Numbered from the stretch's first letter, positions 1 through 10,506 are shown. The stretch is DNA of 53,674 nt from Pseudomonadota bacterium (GCA_021845505.1 JAJZVU010000024.1:1-53674), one strand, 5' to 3'. Notes: generated by a model from the sequence alone, not told the origin. Made by a program: numbers and translations.

Positions 1-537
1 ACCCCCCGCATCCTTGAGCATGATGCTGTCCACGCGCCCGCGCCGCACCAGCTCGCGCGCCGTGTTCACGTACAGCTCGTCGGTGTGCACCGGACTGACG
101 CTGTACGACAGCGCGCCGAAGGTGCGCGCCCCCAGGCGACGGGCCGCGCCCAGGGTCGTCGCCATGTTGTCCATCTGGTTGAGCCCGTCGAAGGAGCCGA
201 TGACCCGCAGCCCGTTGGCCACCAGCCGCTCGACCCACAGCTCGACGATGTCGTCGGGCAGGACGTCGAACGCGACGATGTTCTTGCTGCGCACCAGACT
301 GCGCAGCGGCGCCTTGCGCACCTTCTCGCGCATCAGCCTCAGGCGCTGCCAGGGATCCTCGCGCAGGTAGCGCACGCACACGTCGAACTGGATCATGCCC
401 ATCAGGTCGATGCTGTCGAACCCGCACTCGTCGAAGACCTCGGCCACCGGCAGCATGTGGGCGGTGGTCATGCGGGTCGCCCACAGGCACTGATGGGCGT
501 CGCGCAGCGTGGTGTCGATGATGCCTATCGATCTCAT
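1..537 (-). CDS. Carboxyltransferase-domain protein (pyruvate carboxylase / oxaloacetate decarboxylase alpha type), partial
   Basis: The frame starts at ATG 535-537 and runs off the window edge, so only the N-terminal 179 residues are visible. Near the N-terminus is DTTLRDAHQ (residues 8-16), the metal- and substrate-binding signature of the HMG-CoA-lyase-like TIM barrel in biotin-dependent carboxyltransferases. It continues with an ATRM segment, an EDPW element and an FDGLN element near residues 115-119. In this family the domain moves a carboxyl group between carboxybiotin and a keto acid. No biotin carboxylase domain precedes it, so it is a separate subunit (PycB/OadA-like) or a carboxyltransferase with a divergent substrate. 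A GAGG ribosome site lies about 8 nt before the ATG. It sits 72 nt after the SDR at 610-1383 and is probably cotranscribed with it. The exact substrate cannot be told. Confidence 0.85.
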   Translation of the reverse strand, partial: MRSIGIIDTTLRDAHQCLWATRMTTAHMLPVAEVFDECGFDSIDLMGMIQFDVCVRYLREDPWQRLRLMREKVRKAPLRSLVRSKNIVAFDVLPDDIVELWVERLVANGLRVIGSFDGLNQMDNMATTLGAARRLGARTFGALSYSVSPVHTDELYVNTARELVRRGRVDSIMLKDAGG

Positions 538-609
538 GTCAGCCCTCGAAGGAATGCTGCGGGAGCGGGCGCCGCGGCGCTTGCCGTCGCCAGCCCGGCG
601 CCGGCCGCC

Positions 610-1383
610 TCATTGCGCGATCCACCCGCCGTCCACCACCAGCGAGCTCCCGGTCATGAAACTCGAGGCTGCCGACGCCAGGAACAGCGCCGGGCCGACC
701 AGTTCGTCCACTCGTCCGAAGCGCCCCATCGGAGTGGTGCCTGCGACCGCCTGCCTCTTGGCCTCGTCGTGCTGCCGGGTCAGCGGCGTGTCGATGAAGC
801 CCGGCGACAGCGCGTTCACCCTCACTCCGCAGGGAGCCATCTCCAGCGCGAAGGCGCGCGTGAGCTGCAGCAGCGCGCCCTTGGCGGCCGCGTAGGCGCT
901 GACATGGGGCCACGCGACGTGGGCCATCACCGAGCAGATGTTGATGATCGAGCCGCTGCCCTGGCCGCGCATGACCGGCCCGATGGCCCGGCAGGCCAGG
1001 AAGGCGCCCCGCACATGCACCTCGTAGAGCGAATCGAATTCGGCGCAGCTGTAATCGACCAGCGGCTTGCGAAGGTTGTGCCCAGCGCCGTTGACCAGGA
1101 TGTCGACCCGACCGAAGTCGCGGCAGATGCAGCGGATCGCCTCGCCCATCTGCGCTTCGTCGCTGACTTGCGCCCGATACGCCCGCACCGTCTGCCCGCT
1201 GGCATCCGCCAGTTCGACCGCGCAGGCCTGCGCCTGCTCGATGTTGCGATCGAGCAGCGCGACGCGAGCGCCGGCGCAGGCGAAGCCCAGCGCGATGGCT
1301 CGGCCGATCCCGGACGCCCCGCCGGTGACGATCGCGGTCTGGCCATCGAGTGCGTAGAGGCTGCGGACGGAAGCAGGGGTCAT
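610..1383 (-). CDS. Short-chain dehydrogenase/reductase (SDR)
   Basis: A 257-aa classical SDR, the usual length for the family. It has the Rossmann cofactor motif TGGASGIG (residues 20-27), an NGAG strand (98-101), a catalytic Ser near 151 and the YxxxK pair Y164/K168. The D46-R47 at the end of strand 2 suggests NAD(H) preference, but this is inference. It should oxidise or reduce a hydroxyl/keto group of an unknown small molecule in the cytoplasm. The start is supported by GGAGA 6 nt upstream; a longer open frame reaching further upstream only reads the MFS gene out of frame. It lies between the MFS transporter and the carboxyltransferase gene, so a role in the same catabolic route is likely. 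Confidence 0.92.
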   Translation of the reverse strand: MTPASVRSLYALDGQTAIVTGGASGIGRAIALGFACAGARVALLDRNIEQAQACAVELADASGQTVRAYRAQVSDEAQMGEAIRCICRDFGRVDILVNGAGHNLRKPLVDYSCAEFDSLYEVHVRGAFLACRAIGPVMRGQGSGSIINICSVMAHVAWPHVSAYAAAKGALLQLTRAFALEMAPCGVRVNALSPGFIDTPLTRQHDEAKRQAVAGTTPMGRFGRVDELVGPALFLASAASSFMTGSSLVVDGGWIAQ

Positions 1384-1448
1384 GGGTATCTCCGGAGGAT
1401 CGGACGGGATCGGGGCCGACGCGGGCGCAGGGGGGCGAGGTCCGCCCG

Positions 1449-2771
1449 TCAGTAGTCGGCCGCGGCCACCCCCACCAGGCCCGCGGACTCGCCGGGGGCC
1501 GGGACATCGCGCTGGAAGACGAACTGCTCGTGCTCGAGCTGCCTGGTTTCGGGAAGCATCAGGTAGCCGATCATCAGGCAGGCGTAGATCGCGGTGGACC
1601 ACTGGATCGCATGCGCCAGCCCCAGGAAGCCCGAGAGGAACTGCGTGACCGTCGGCGCCGCGATCGAGATGATGCGGCCGATTCCCAGCGACCAGCCGAA
1701 AGCCGAGCCCCGGATTTCCGTCGGGAAGATCTCGCACAGCACGATGAAGCCGAGCGTCCACTCGAAGCCGATGAAGGTCGCGCCCAGGAACTCCAGCACG
1801 CCGAACGAGCGCAGCGACAAGCCGCCCTGCCACCACAAGGCCGTGGCGACGATGCCGAGCACCCCGCCGACCAGGGCCGAGCTCCTGCGGCCCCAGCGGT
1901 CGGCCGCGTAGACCGCGATCGGCACGCCGAACATGTCCCCGGCGACGAACAGCATCGTGAACCAGCCGGCGGCCGAGGGGGTCAGGTGATAGGTGCCGAC
2001 CACGAAGACCGCCAGGTAGAACGCCAGCGCGTAGTACCCGTAGGCCAGCGCGGTGGCGATCAGCGTGCCGGCGATGAAGCGCCTGCGGTAATGCGGCACG
2101 CGCCAGGCCTGGGCCAGGCTGGTCTTCCTGGTGTTCAGCTGCCGCAGCGATTCCATCACATGCACGAAGCGCGGCGACTCCTCGATGCGCAGGCGCGCGA
2201 TCAGGATCAGCGCAGCGGGAATCAGCGCGAAGAAGTACGTCGCGCGCCACCCGAAGTGCGGAACGATGGTCTCGAACGCGAAGATGGTGAAAAAGTAGCC
2301 CAGGCCCCAGAACGCGTAGGTCGCGCCGATGGAGCGTGCGACATACTTGCGCTGCCAGACCTCCGACACGTAGGGCATCCCGACCGACACCTCCCCGGCG
2401 CCGCCGATTCCGGTGATGCAGCGCAGCGTGGCAAGAGCATAGAGGCCGTTGGTCAGGCCGGTCAGGGCCGTGGACAGTCCGTAGCCGATGATCGAAATGC
2501 CCAGCGTCAGGCGCCGCCCCAGGCGGTCGGCCAGCACGCCGAACAGGATGGTGCCGACGGTGTAGCCGATGAGGAAGATCGAGCCGACGACGCCGGCCAG
2601 GGTATGCGGCGAGATGTGGAAGTCCTTCGATACGAGGGGAACCGTGACCGTGTAGATCACCGATGCGAACGCGTCGAAGAACATGCCGAAGCCGGCGGCG
2701 AACGTGACGAGCAGGGCCGCCGAATACTTCAGGTCCCTGGGTGAGCGAGCTATGTTTTCGTGCTCTTGCAT
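1449..2771 (-). CDS. MFS transporter
   Basis: A 440-aa integral membrane protein with about 12 hydrophobic segments. The loop between helices 2 and 3 carries a motif-A element (GVLADRLGRR), diagnostic of the major facilitator superfamily, and a related YAADRWGRR element occurs after helix 8. The family moves small organic solutes, commonly acids or sugars, by proton symport or antiport across the inner membrane. The start at 2769-2771 (MQEHEN) was chosen because GGAGA lies 8 nt upstream; an in-frame ATG 14 codons earlier has no such site. It is flanked by two SDR genes and a carboxyltransferase gene on the same strand, which suggests uptake of the substrate they process. The substrate is not identifiable. 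Confidence 0.92.
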   Translation of the reverse strand: MQEHENIARSPRDLKYSAALLVTFAAGFGMFFDAFASVIYTVTVPLVSKDFHISPHTLAGVVGSIFLIGYTVGTILFGVLADRLGRRLTLGISIIGYGLSTALTGLTNGLYALATLRCITGIGGAGEVSVGMPYVSEVWQRKYVARSIGATYAFWGLGYFFTIFAFETIVPHFGWRATYFFALIPAALILIARLRIEESPRFVHVMESLRQLNTRKTSLAQAWRVPHYRRRFIAGTLIATALAYGYYALAFYLAVFVVGTYHLTPSAAGWFTMLFVAGDMFGVPIAVYAADRWGRRSSALVGGVLGIVATALWWQGGLSLRSFGVLEFLGATFIGFEWTLGFIVLCEIFPTEIRGSAFGWSLGIGRIISIAAPTVTQFLSGFLGLAHAIQWSTAIYACLMIGYLMLPETRQLEHEQFVFQRDVPAPGESAGLVGVAAADY

Positions 2772-2900
2772 GATGGGGTCTCCTTCCTGGTGATGTGCAG
2801 ACGATGGCTTCACACTCGTACGGAATGGCCCCCGAAAATCGGATGTGCGTCAACTGGGCACGCCGGGGCAAGGTGACACGGAGCCTGCAAGGCTCGCTCG

Positions 2901-3662
2901 TTAATAGGAGGAGCGACCTCCACTGACGTCATAGCAGGCGCCGGTCACGAAACTGGCGCGATCCGAAAGAAGGAACAGGACGATCTCGGCCACCTCCCGC
3001 GCGCGCGCCGGGCGACCGAGGGGAATGCGGCTGATGGAATCGCTGCTGAACCACGCGGGCATTTCGTTGACCATGCCGTCGCCGCCGATCAACGAGGGCG
3101 ACACGCAGTTGATCCGCACGCCGTGGGGCGCGAGATCCTTGGCCCAGGAGCGGGTCGCGCCGATGACCGCCGCCTTGGACAGCGAGTAGATCCCCAGGTG
3201 GCGGGGACCCTCCTTGCCGGCGATCGACGCCACGCTGACGATCGAGCCGCTCTTCTGCTCGATCATCTGCCTGGCCGCCAGGCGCGTGCAGGTGAAGACG
3301 CCCTGCACGTTCACTTCGCAGACCCGGCGCAACTCCTCCTCGGTGGTCTCCCACAGCGGCTTGATCGGCCCCAGCAGTCCGGCATTGTTGACCAGGCGAT
3401 CGAGGCGGCCGAAGCGCTCCAGGGTGTCGCGCAGCATGCCGGCCACCGAGTCGGGGTCGGCGACGTCGACCCGCAGGGCCAGCGCAGTGGCTCCGCCTGC
3501 GGCGAGCTCGGCGGCGAGCTCGCGCGCCGCCGCTTCCTCGCGGTCCGCGATCACCACGGCATCGCCCTGCCCGGCCAGCGCCAGGGTGATCGCGCGGCCG
3601 AGTCCGGCAGCGGCGCCGGTGACCAGGGCCACCGGCCGCGATGCGGCAGCGCGGGCGCTCAT
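2901..3662 (-). CDS. Short-chain dehydrogenase/reductase (SDR)
   Basis: A 253-aa classical SDR with TGAAAGLG (residues 15-22), NNAG (92-95), catalytic Ser near 146 and YxxxK (Y159/K163). Acidic D40 at the end of strand 2 is typical of NAD(H)-preferring members. It is distinct from the SDR at 610-1383 and does not look like a recent duplicate. It starts only 7 nt after the stop of the TetR-type gene, so the two are almost certainly cotranscribed and the regulator probably controls this cluster. The 129-bp gap to the MFS gene could hold a second promoter. The physiological substrate is unknown. Confidence 0.92.
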   Translation of the reverse strand: MSARAAASRPVALVTGAAAGLGRAITLALAGQGDAVVIADREEAAARELAAELAAGGATALALRVDVADPDSVAGMLRDTLERFGRLDRLVNNAGLLGPIKPLWETTEEELRRVCEVNVQGVFTCTRLAARQMIEQKSGSIVSVASIAGKEGPRHLGIYSLSKAAVIGATRSWAKDLAPHGVRINCVSPSLIGGDGMVNEMPAWFSSDSISRIPLGRPARAREVAEIVLFLLSDRASFVTGACYDVSGGRSSY

Positions 3663-3669
3663 GGCGGGC

Positions 3670-4419
3670 TCATGGGGAGGAGCGGTCCGCCGCGCCGGGC
3701 GGCGTGAGCAGCCGCTCGAGGAAATGCGCCAGCACCTTGGCGACCCCGGGATCGTCGAGGTGGTTGGGTCCCGGGTCGTTGATCACCGAGTTGATCAGGA
3801 AGCCGTTGACGAACTGCATGGCGGTGCGCACGCGCATCTCGTCGCCTTCCATCCCGCACTGTTTCAACTTCGGCCCGAGATGCTCGACGACGAGCTGGCT
3901 CGCCACGTAGCCCAGGCGCTTGAACGGACTCCACACACCGGGCATCGCGGATGAATGCTTGGACGCGGCACGGTAGAGGCCGCGGTTGTTGCTGTAGAGT
4001 CCGAGCCAGAAGGCCGAGAAGGCCTCGATCACGGCGCGTGCGTCGGCCTGCTGCCGCTCCAGGGTCGCGAACAGTGCGTGCAGGTTGCTCTCGACCTCGG
4101 CGATGGTCGCGTGCTGCAGCGCGAAAAAGTAGGCTTCCTTGTTCTTGAAGCGGCCGTAGAAGGCACCGACCGAAGCACCCGCCGCACGTGCGATGTCGAC
4201 GATGGTCATGTCGTCGAAACTGCCTCGCTCCAGCGCCTCGCGCCCGGCCAGCAGCAGCGCGCGCAGCGTCGCCTCGCTGCGTGACTGCTGCGGCGGGGTC
4301 ACGCCCGTGTCGAAGGAGGCCGCCGGAGGCGGGATGCGGCCGTGGGCCGCGCCGGCATCGCCGGCAGCAGGCTGGCGGGAGTCCGGAGGAAGATGGCAGG
4401 TGTCGCTGGGCTCGATCAT
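3670..4419 (-). CDS. TetR/AcrR family transcriptional regulator
   Basis: A 249-aa protein. The region around residues 50-96 forms a TetR-type DNA-binding domain: MTIVDIARAAGAS then GAFYGRFKNKEAYF matches the helix-turn-helix signature, including the invariant Tyr and Phe of the recognition helix. The ligand-binding C-terminal half is not assignable. The first 45 residues are Pro/Ala-rich and probably disordered, so the true start could be internal; the given ATG is the first in frame. The family usually represses its own and adjacent genes until a ligand binds. It is divergent from the aldo/keto reductase and directly precedes the SDR, so both flanks are plausible targets. Confidence 0.9.
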   Translation of the reverse strand: MIEPSDTCHLPPDSRQPAAGDAGAAHGRIPPPAASFDTGVTPPQQSRSEATLRALLLAGREALERGSFDDMTIVDIARAAGASVGAFYGRFKNKEAYFFALQHATIAEVESNLHALFATLERQQADARAVIEAFSAFWLGLYSNNRGLYRAASKHSSAMPGVWSPFKRLGYVASQLVVEHLGPKLKQCGMEGDEMRVRTAMQFVNGFLINSVINDPGPNHLDDPGVAKVLAHFLERLLTPPGAADRSSP

Positions 4420-4489
4420 GCTGGTCGCAAACGGGAGGACTCCGAAGAGGCGGGCTGTCGTGCTCTGCGCGGCCCCGCGGGGATGAAAT

Positions 4490-4518
4490 AGAATGGGAAT
4501 TCTGATTTGGATTCAATC
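4490..4518. promoter_or_regulatory. AT-rich inverted repeats between divergent tetR-type and AKR genes (candidate operator)
   Basis: In otherwise GC-rich DNA, AGAAT(GGGA)ATTCT at 4490-4503 is followed by GATT(TGGATTC)AATC at 4504-4518. Both are short inverted repeats, lying 70-80 bp from either start codon. Position and symmetry fit a TetR-family operator over divergent promoters. This is inference; no known consensus is matched. Confidence 0.4.
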
Positions 4519-4521
4519 TAG

Positions 4522-6559
<2,038 letters not shown>

Positions 6560-6583
6560 CGCGGTCGGGCGGCGAACGCCGAC

Positions 6584-6615
6584 AAAAAACCCCCACGCCG
6601 ACCTGGCCGTGGGGG
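6584..6615 (-). terminator. Rho-independent terminator of ctaD
   Basis: Read on the minus strand, an 8-bp perfect stem (CCCCCACG/CGTGGGGG, 6608-6615 with 6590-6597) closes a 10-nt loop and is followed at once by six T residues (6589-6584). It begins 24 bp after the ctaD stop codon. This is a textbook intrinsic terminator and the clearest one in the window. Confidence 0.9.
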
Positions 6616-6638
6616 TGGCTGCCGGCGGCAGGCCCGTG

Positions 6639-8267
6639 TCAGTCGTGGATCACCCGGGTGGCCGCCTCGTTCAGGCGCGGCGGGGTCTCGAAGGTGTGGA
6701 ACGGAGCCGGCGACGGCACTTCCCACTCCAGGCCCTCGGCGCCGTCCCATGGACGCTGCGCGGCCTTCGGACCCTGGTGGCGCAGCATCGGCAGCACCAC
6801 CGCGAACACGAAGTACGCCTGTGCCAGCCCGAAGATGAACGCCCCCACGCTGGACAACTGGTTGAAGTCGGTGAACTGCAGCGGATAGTCGGCGTAGCGT
6901 CGGACCATGCCGCCCAGCCCGAGGAAGAACTGCGGGAAGAAGGTCAGGTTGAAGCCGATCATCGACAGCCAGAAGTGGATCTGGCCGGCGCGCTCGTTGT
7001 ACATCACCCCCGACCACTTCGGGCCCCAGTAGTACACCGCCATGAAGATCGCGAACAGCGATCCGGCGACCATGGTGTAGTGGAAGTGCGCGACCACGTA
7101 GTAGGTGTTGTGCACTTCGGTGTCGATGGGCACCAGCGCCAGCACCAGCCCGGTGAAACCGCCGATCAGGAACACCACGATGAAGCCGATGGCGAACAGC
7201 ATCGGGGTTTCGAAGCTCAGCGAGCCGCGCCACATGGTGGCCACCCAGTTGAACACCTTGACCCCGGTCGGCACCGCGATCAGCATGGTCGCGTACATGA
7301 AGAACAGCTGGGCGAAGGTCGGCATCCCGGCGGTGAACATGTGGTGCGCCCAGACGATGAACGACAGGATGGCGATCGACGCGGTCGCGTAGACCATCGA
7401 GCTGTAGCCGAACAGCGGCTTGCGCGAGAAGGTCGGCACCACGCTGCTCATGATGCCGAACGACGGCAGGATCAGCACGTACACCTCGGGGTGGCCCATG
7501 AACCAGAACAGGTGCTGGTAGAGCACCGGGTCGCCGCCGCCCGCGGTGTTGAAGAAGTTGGTCCCGAAGTGGCGGTCGGTCAGGGTCATCGTGACCGCGC
7601 CGGCCAGCACCGGCATGATGGCGATCAGCAGGTACGCGGTGATCAGCCACGTCCAGGTGAACATCGGCATTTTCATCAGCGTCATGCCGGGAGCGCGCAT
7701 GTTGAGGATGGTGACGATGATGTTGATCGACGCCATGATCGACGACGCACCGAGGATGTGCACGGTGAAGATCGTCAGGTCCATGCTCATGCCCTGCTGG
7801 ATGGTCAGCGGGGCGTACAGCGTCCAGCCCACGTCGGGCGCTCCGCCGGGCACCAGGAAGGTCGACACGCCGAGGATCGCCGCCGGCACCAGCAGCCAGA
7901 AGCTGAGGTTGTTCATGCGGGGGAACGCCATGTCGGGCGCGCCGATCTGCAGCGGGATCATCCAGTTGGCCAGGCCGGCGAGCGCCGGCATCACGGCCAT
8001 GAAGATCATGATCAGGCCGTGCATCGTCGTGAACGACAGGAACATCTGCGGGTTGAGGAACTGGATCCCCGGCTCGAACAGTTCGGCGCGAATCGCCATC
8101 GCCAGGATGCCCCCGACGAACAGCATGCACATGGCAAACACCAGGTACATCGTCCCGATGTCCTTGTGGTTGGTCGAGAACAGCCAGCGCCGCCACCCGG
8201 ACGGGTGGTCGTGGGCGTGATCACCACCGTGTGCCGGTGCATGAACTGGATCGAGCGCGACGCTCAT
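6639..8267 (-). CDS. ctaD: Cytochrome c oxidase subunit I (aa3 type, A1 family)
   Basis: A 542-aa, 12-helix membrane protein that forms the catalytic core of a haem-copper oxidase, reducing O2 and pumping protons. Ligands are visible: H83 (low-spin haem), H259 with cross-linked Y263 and E261 in GHPEVY, the CuB pair H308/H309 in WAHHM, H394 (haem a3) and H396 (haem a) in VVAHFHY. E261 of the D-channel marks an A1-type enzyme. The NTYY variant before the last histidines replaces the commoner DTYY. The start at 8265-8267 has AAGGAG 8 nt upstream; a longer frame adds 34 unlikely residues. No coxB, coxC or haem-assembly gene is adjacent, which is unusual. An intrinsic terminator follows. Confidence 0.97.
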   Translation of the reverse strand: MSVALDPVHAPAHGGDHAHDHPSGWRRWLFSTNHKDIGTMYLVFAMCMLFVGGILAMAIRAELFEPGIQFLNPQMFLSFTTMHGLIMIFMAVMPALAGLANWMIPLQIGAPDMAFPRMNNLSFWLLVPAAILGVSTFLVPGGAPDVGWTLYAPLTIQQGMSMDLTIFTVHILGASSIMASINIIVTILNMRAPGMTLMKMPMFTWTWLITAYLLIAIMPVLAGAVTMTLTDRHFGTNFFNTAGGGDPVLYQHLFWFMGHPEVYVLILPSFGIMSSVVPTFSRKPLFGYSSMVYATASIAILSFIVWAHHMFTAGMPTFAQLFFMYATMLIAVPTGVKVFNWVATMWRGSLSFETPMLFAIGFIVVFLIGGFTGLVLALVPIDTEVHNTYYVVAHFHYTMVAGSLFAIFMAVYYWGPKWSGVMYNERAGQIHFWLSMIGFNLTFFPQFFLGLGGMVRRYADYPLQFTDFNQLSSVGAFIFGLAQAYFVFAVVLPMLRHQGPKAAQRPWDGAEGLEWEVPSPAPFHTFETPPRLNEAATRVIHD

Positions 8268-8370
8268 CAGGGGCTCCTTAGTTGAATCAACCGTTGTCTT
8301 CGAATCTTGCTGATCTTTTGCGCAGCCGCGAACCGCACGCGACCGCAGTGCATCGGCAGCAGCATACACC

Positions 8371-8397
8371 GCCCGCCTGCGCGTCAGGCAGGCGGGC
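8371..8397. terminator. Stem-loop between the TPR gene and ctaD
   Basis: GCCCGCCTG (8371-8379) and CAGGCGGGC (8389-8397) form a perfect 9-bp stem with a 9-nt loop. It lies downstream of the TPR membrane-protein gene and about 100 bp upstream of ctaD. No T-tract follows, so it would be at most a factor-dependent terminator or an RNA-stability element. The rest of the 8268-8546 gap shows no gene. Confidence 0.4.
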
Positions 8398-8546
8398 CGG
8401 TGCCGCTTGCCGGCTCCGGGATGTTGTAGCCGCCGCTTGCCGCATCGTTCTAAGGGTTATTACCGATCCCCCGTGACCGCAGTCAAGGCCGCGGTCGATA
8501 TCGCGCAGGCGCTGCCCGCCGATCCGCTGCCCGCGTCGACCACGGC

Positions 8547-9380
8547 TCAGTTCCAGCCGTCCGAGCCCGACGAATCATCGGTCCACGACGAGGTGTCGTC
8601 GATCCCGAAGTTGCCGTCGTCGGGCAGGCTGCCGGCGTCGGGCAGGCCCGCCGGGTCGAGGCCCGCGCCGCCCGCTCCGGCGATCGGCGCGCTGCCGTTC
8701 TGGAACAACCTGTCGACCAGCATTTCCCCGGCCGCCACCCCGGCGCCCACCGCCAGCCCGGTGCCCACCGCGCCGAGCATGCCCCCGCCTTGCGCCGGAG
8801 GGTACGGCCCGTAAGAAGGCGCCGCCCCGGGTTGACCCACGCCGCCCGGGTAGCCGGGCGGCTGCGCCCCCGCAGGCCAGGCAGGCGCGGCCATCACCTG
8901 CACCTGCGGGCGACGCGACGCCCGGTACACGGCCCACAGCACCAGCAGCGCCAGCGCCGCCAGCGCGATGCCGATGCCCCCCAGCGGCAGGCCGCGCCGG
9001 CGGGCCGGCGCCGGCTGCCCGGTATGCGAGGCCACCTGGCGGGTGAAGGCGCGCAGCGTGTCGCGATGCGCGAAGCCCAGCCCGGGGTCGAGTCGCTGCG
9101 CGCGGGCCAGCTCGGCGGCCGCGCGCGGCCACTCGGCCTGCAGCGCCGCGATCCGGGCCGACACGTAATGCGCCTTCGCCGAGTCCGGATAGGCTGCCAG
9201 CACCTGGTCGATCTCCCCCCTGGCCTGCTGCAGGCGGCCGCTGCTGGCGGCCGCGTAGACCTGCTGGATCGAAGGCACCGCGGGCGCCGCAGCCCAGCCG
9301 CATGTCGACCAGCCGATGCCGGCGAGCAGCAGCCAGGCACCGAGCAGCCAGCGCAGTTGTTGGATCATCGTCGAAGCCAC
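8547..9380 (-). CDS. Membrane-anchored TPR-like protein of unknown function
   Basis: A protein of about 277 aa. An N-terminal signal peptide ends near WAAAPA. Residues 35-110 form helical TPR-like hairpins (spacing as in AHYVSARIAALQAEWPRAA). A transmembrane helix lies near residues 130-150 (GIGIALAALALLVLWAVY), and a long Gly/Pro-rich region ends in an acidic Ser/Asp-rich tail. The TPR part should lie in the periplasm and the low-complexity tail on the other side. The start is uncertain: GTG at 9378-9380 or ATG at 9366-9368. It is upstream of ctaD on the same strand with a 279-bp gap; a link to oxidase assembly is only a guess. No specific family was recognised. Confidence 0.75.
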   Translation of the reverse strand: MASTMIQQLRWLLGAWLLLAGIGWSTCGWAAAPAVPSIQQVYAAASSGRLQQARGEIDQVLAAYPDSAKAHYVSARIAALQAEWPRAAAELARAQRLDPGLGFAHRDTLRAFTRQVASHTGQPAPARRRGLPLGGIGIALAALALLVLWAVYRASRRPQVQVMAAPAWPAGAQPPGYPGGVGQPGAAPSYGPYPPAQGGGMLGAVGTGLAVGAGVAAGEMLVDRLFQNGSAPIAGAGGAGLDPAGLPDAGSLPDDGNFGIDDTSSWTDDSSGSDGWN

Positions 9381-9489
9381 CCCATCCGATGGCCGTGGCG
9401 CCCGCCGGGACGGCGGGTGTCGGCCGATGCGCCATTCTAATGCGCTCGCGCGCGCCTGCCGCGGCCCGGGTGGCCAGGCCGCGGCCTTC

Positions 9490-9509
9490 TACGACGTGCG
9501 TCGTATACT
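9490..9509. promoter_or_regulatory. Palindrome overlapping a -10-like box upstream of the plcP-like operon
   Basis: TACGAC(GTGC)GTCGTA at 9490-9505 is a perfect 6-4-6 inverted repeat and overlaps TATACT (9504-9509), a good -10 element on the plus strand. No matching -35 is evident at 17 bp, which suggests an activator-dependent promoter or a repressor site. It lies about 90 bp from the chosen start of the metallophosphoesterase. Confidence 0.4.
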
Positions 9510-9600
9510 GGTGCGCTGATGGCCCGCCAGGGCCCGGAGGAAGCGCCTTGCCGACTGCATGCAACGCCTTGGGGCGGTCGCCCGGCCGCGCCGACAGGCG

Positions 9601-10506
9601 ATGAGAGTGCGCGCGCTGTTCGTGTCCGACGTGCACCTGGGCACGCGCGGCTGCCAGGCCGAACTGCTGCTGGATTTCCTGCAGCACTTCGACTGCGAGT
9701 GCATCTATCTGGTGGGCGACATCGTCGACGGATGGAGGCTGCGCTCGCACTGGTACTGGCCCGGCTCGCACGATGCCGTGGTCGACTGCGTGCTCGACAA
9801 GGCGCGCGAAGGCGCCCGAGTCCGTTACATCCCCGGCAACCACGATGCCTTTCTGCGGGACGCTGCCGGCAGCCGATTCGCCGGCGTGGAAATCGTCGAG
9901 CAGGCGGTGCACGAGTCGGCCGACGGCAGGCGCTACCTGGTGGTCCACGGCGACCTCTTCGATGTCGTCGAGCGCTATGCTCCGTGGCTGGCCCGGCTCG
10001 GCGACCTGGGCTACCGCGCGCTGCTGGCGGCCAACCTGCCGCTGAACCGCGTGCGCCGGCGTCGCGGCCTGCCGTTCTGGTCGCTGTCGGCGTGGGTCAA
10101 GGGAAAGGTCAAGCGGGGCGTGAATTTCATCAGCGACTACGAGGCGCGCATCGCCGAGCAGGCGCGCTGCCTGGGAGTGCACGGAGTGATCTGCGGCCAT
10201 ATCCACCACGCCGCGATGCATGACGACGGCGCCGTCGTGTACATGAACACCGGAGACTGGGTGGAGTCGTGCACCGCGGTGGTCGAGCATCTGGACGGCC
10301 ATTTCGAGATCGTGCGCTGGCCGCAACTGCGCGGACAGGCCGCCGCCGAAGTGGCCGACCGCGGCACCGTCCGCCACGCCCGCATGGCGTTTCGCAGGCG
10401 CTTGATGCCCGCCGGCGCCACCCGCAGCGCGCGACGCAGGCGCCGCGCAACCGCTGCCGAAGCCCCCCGCGATCCCGCCGTCCGGACCGGCGGGCCGCGC
10501 CGATGA
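9601..10506 (+). CDS. Metallophosphoesterase, UDP-2,3-diacylglucosamine diphosphatase / PlcP-like
   Basis: A protein of about 301 aa with the complete calcineurin-type metal site: SDVHLG (D10, H12), VGDIVDGW (D40), GNHD (N80, H81), VVHGD (H116) and CGHIHH (H200, H202). The COG2908 family includes LpxH-like hydrolases and PlcP, the phospholipase C used for membrane-lipid remodelling under phosphate limitation. The C-terminal 60 residues are Arg-rich and low complexity. The ATG at 9601 places the first motif right after the start; an in-frame ATG at 9559 would add 14 basic residues. The stop overlaps the DedA gene by ATGA, and a glycosyltransferase follows, which favours a PlcP role over lipid A synthesis. 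Confidence 0.85.
   Translation: MRVRALFVSDVHLGTRGCQAELLLDFLQHFDCECIYLVGDIVDGWRLRSHWYWPGSHDAVVDCVLDKAREGARVRYIPGNHDAFLRDAAGSRFAGVEIVEQAVHESADGRRYLVVHGDLFDVVERYAPWLARLGDLGYRALLAANLPLNRVRRRRGLPFWSLSAWVKGKVKRGVNFISDYEARIAEQARCLGVHGVICGHIHHAAMHDDGAVVYMNTGDWVESCTAVVEHLDGHFEIVRWPQLRGQAAAEVADRGTVRHARMAFRRRLMPAGATRSARRRRRATAAEAPRDPAVRTGGPRR

Noticed and set aside
610-2871. Apparent fusion of a long Arg-rich protein to the SDR at 610-1383
   Set aside because: The upstream part is the MFS transporter gene read in the wrong frame. The SDR has its own ATG and ribosome site at 1381-1383.
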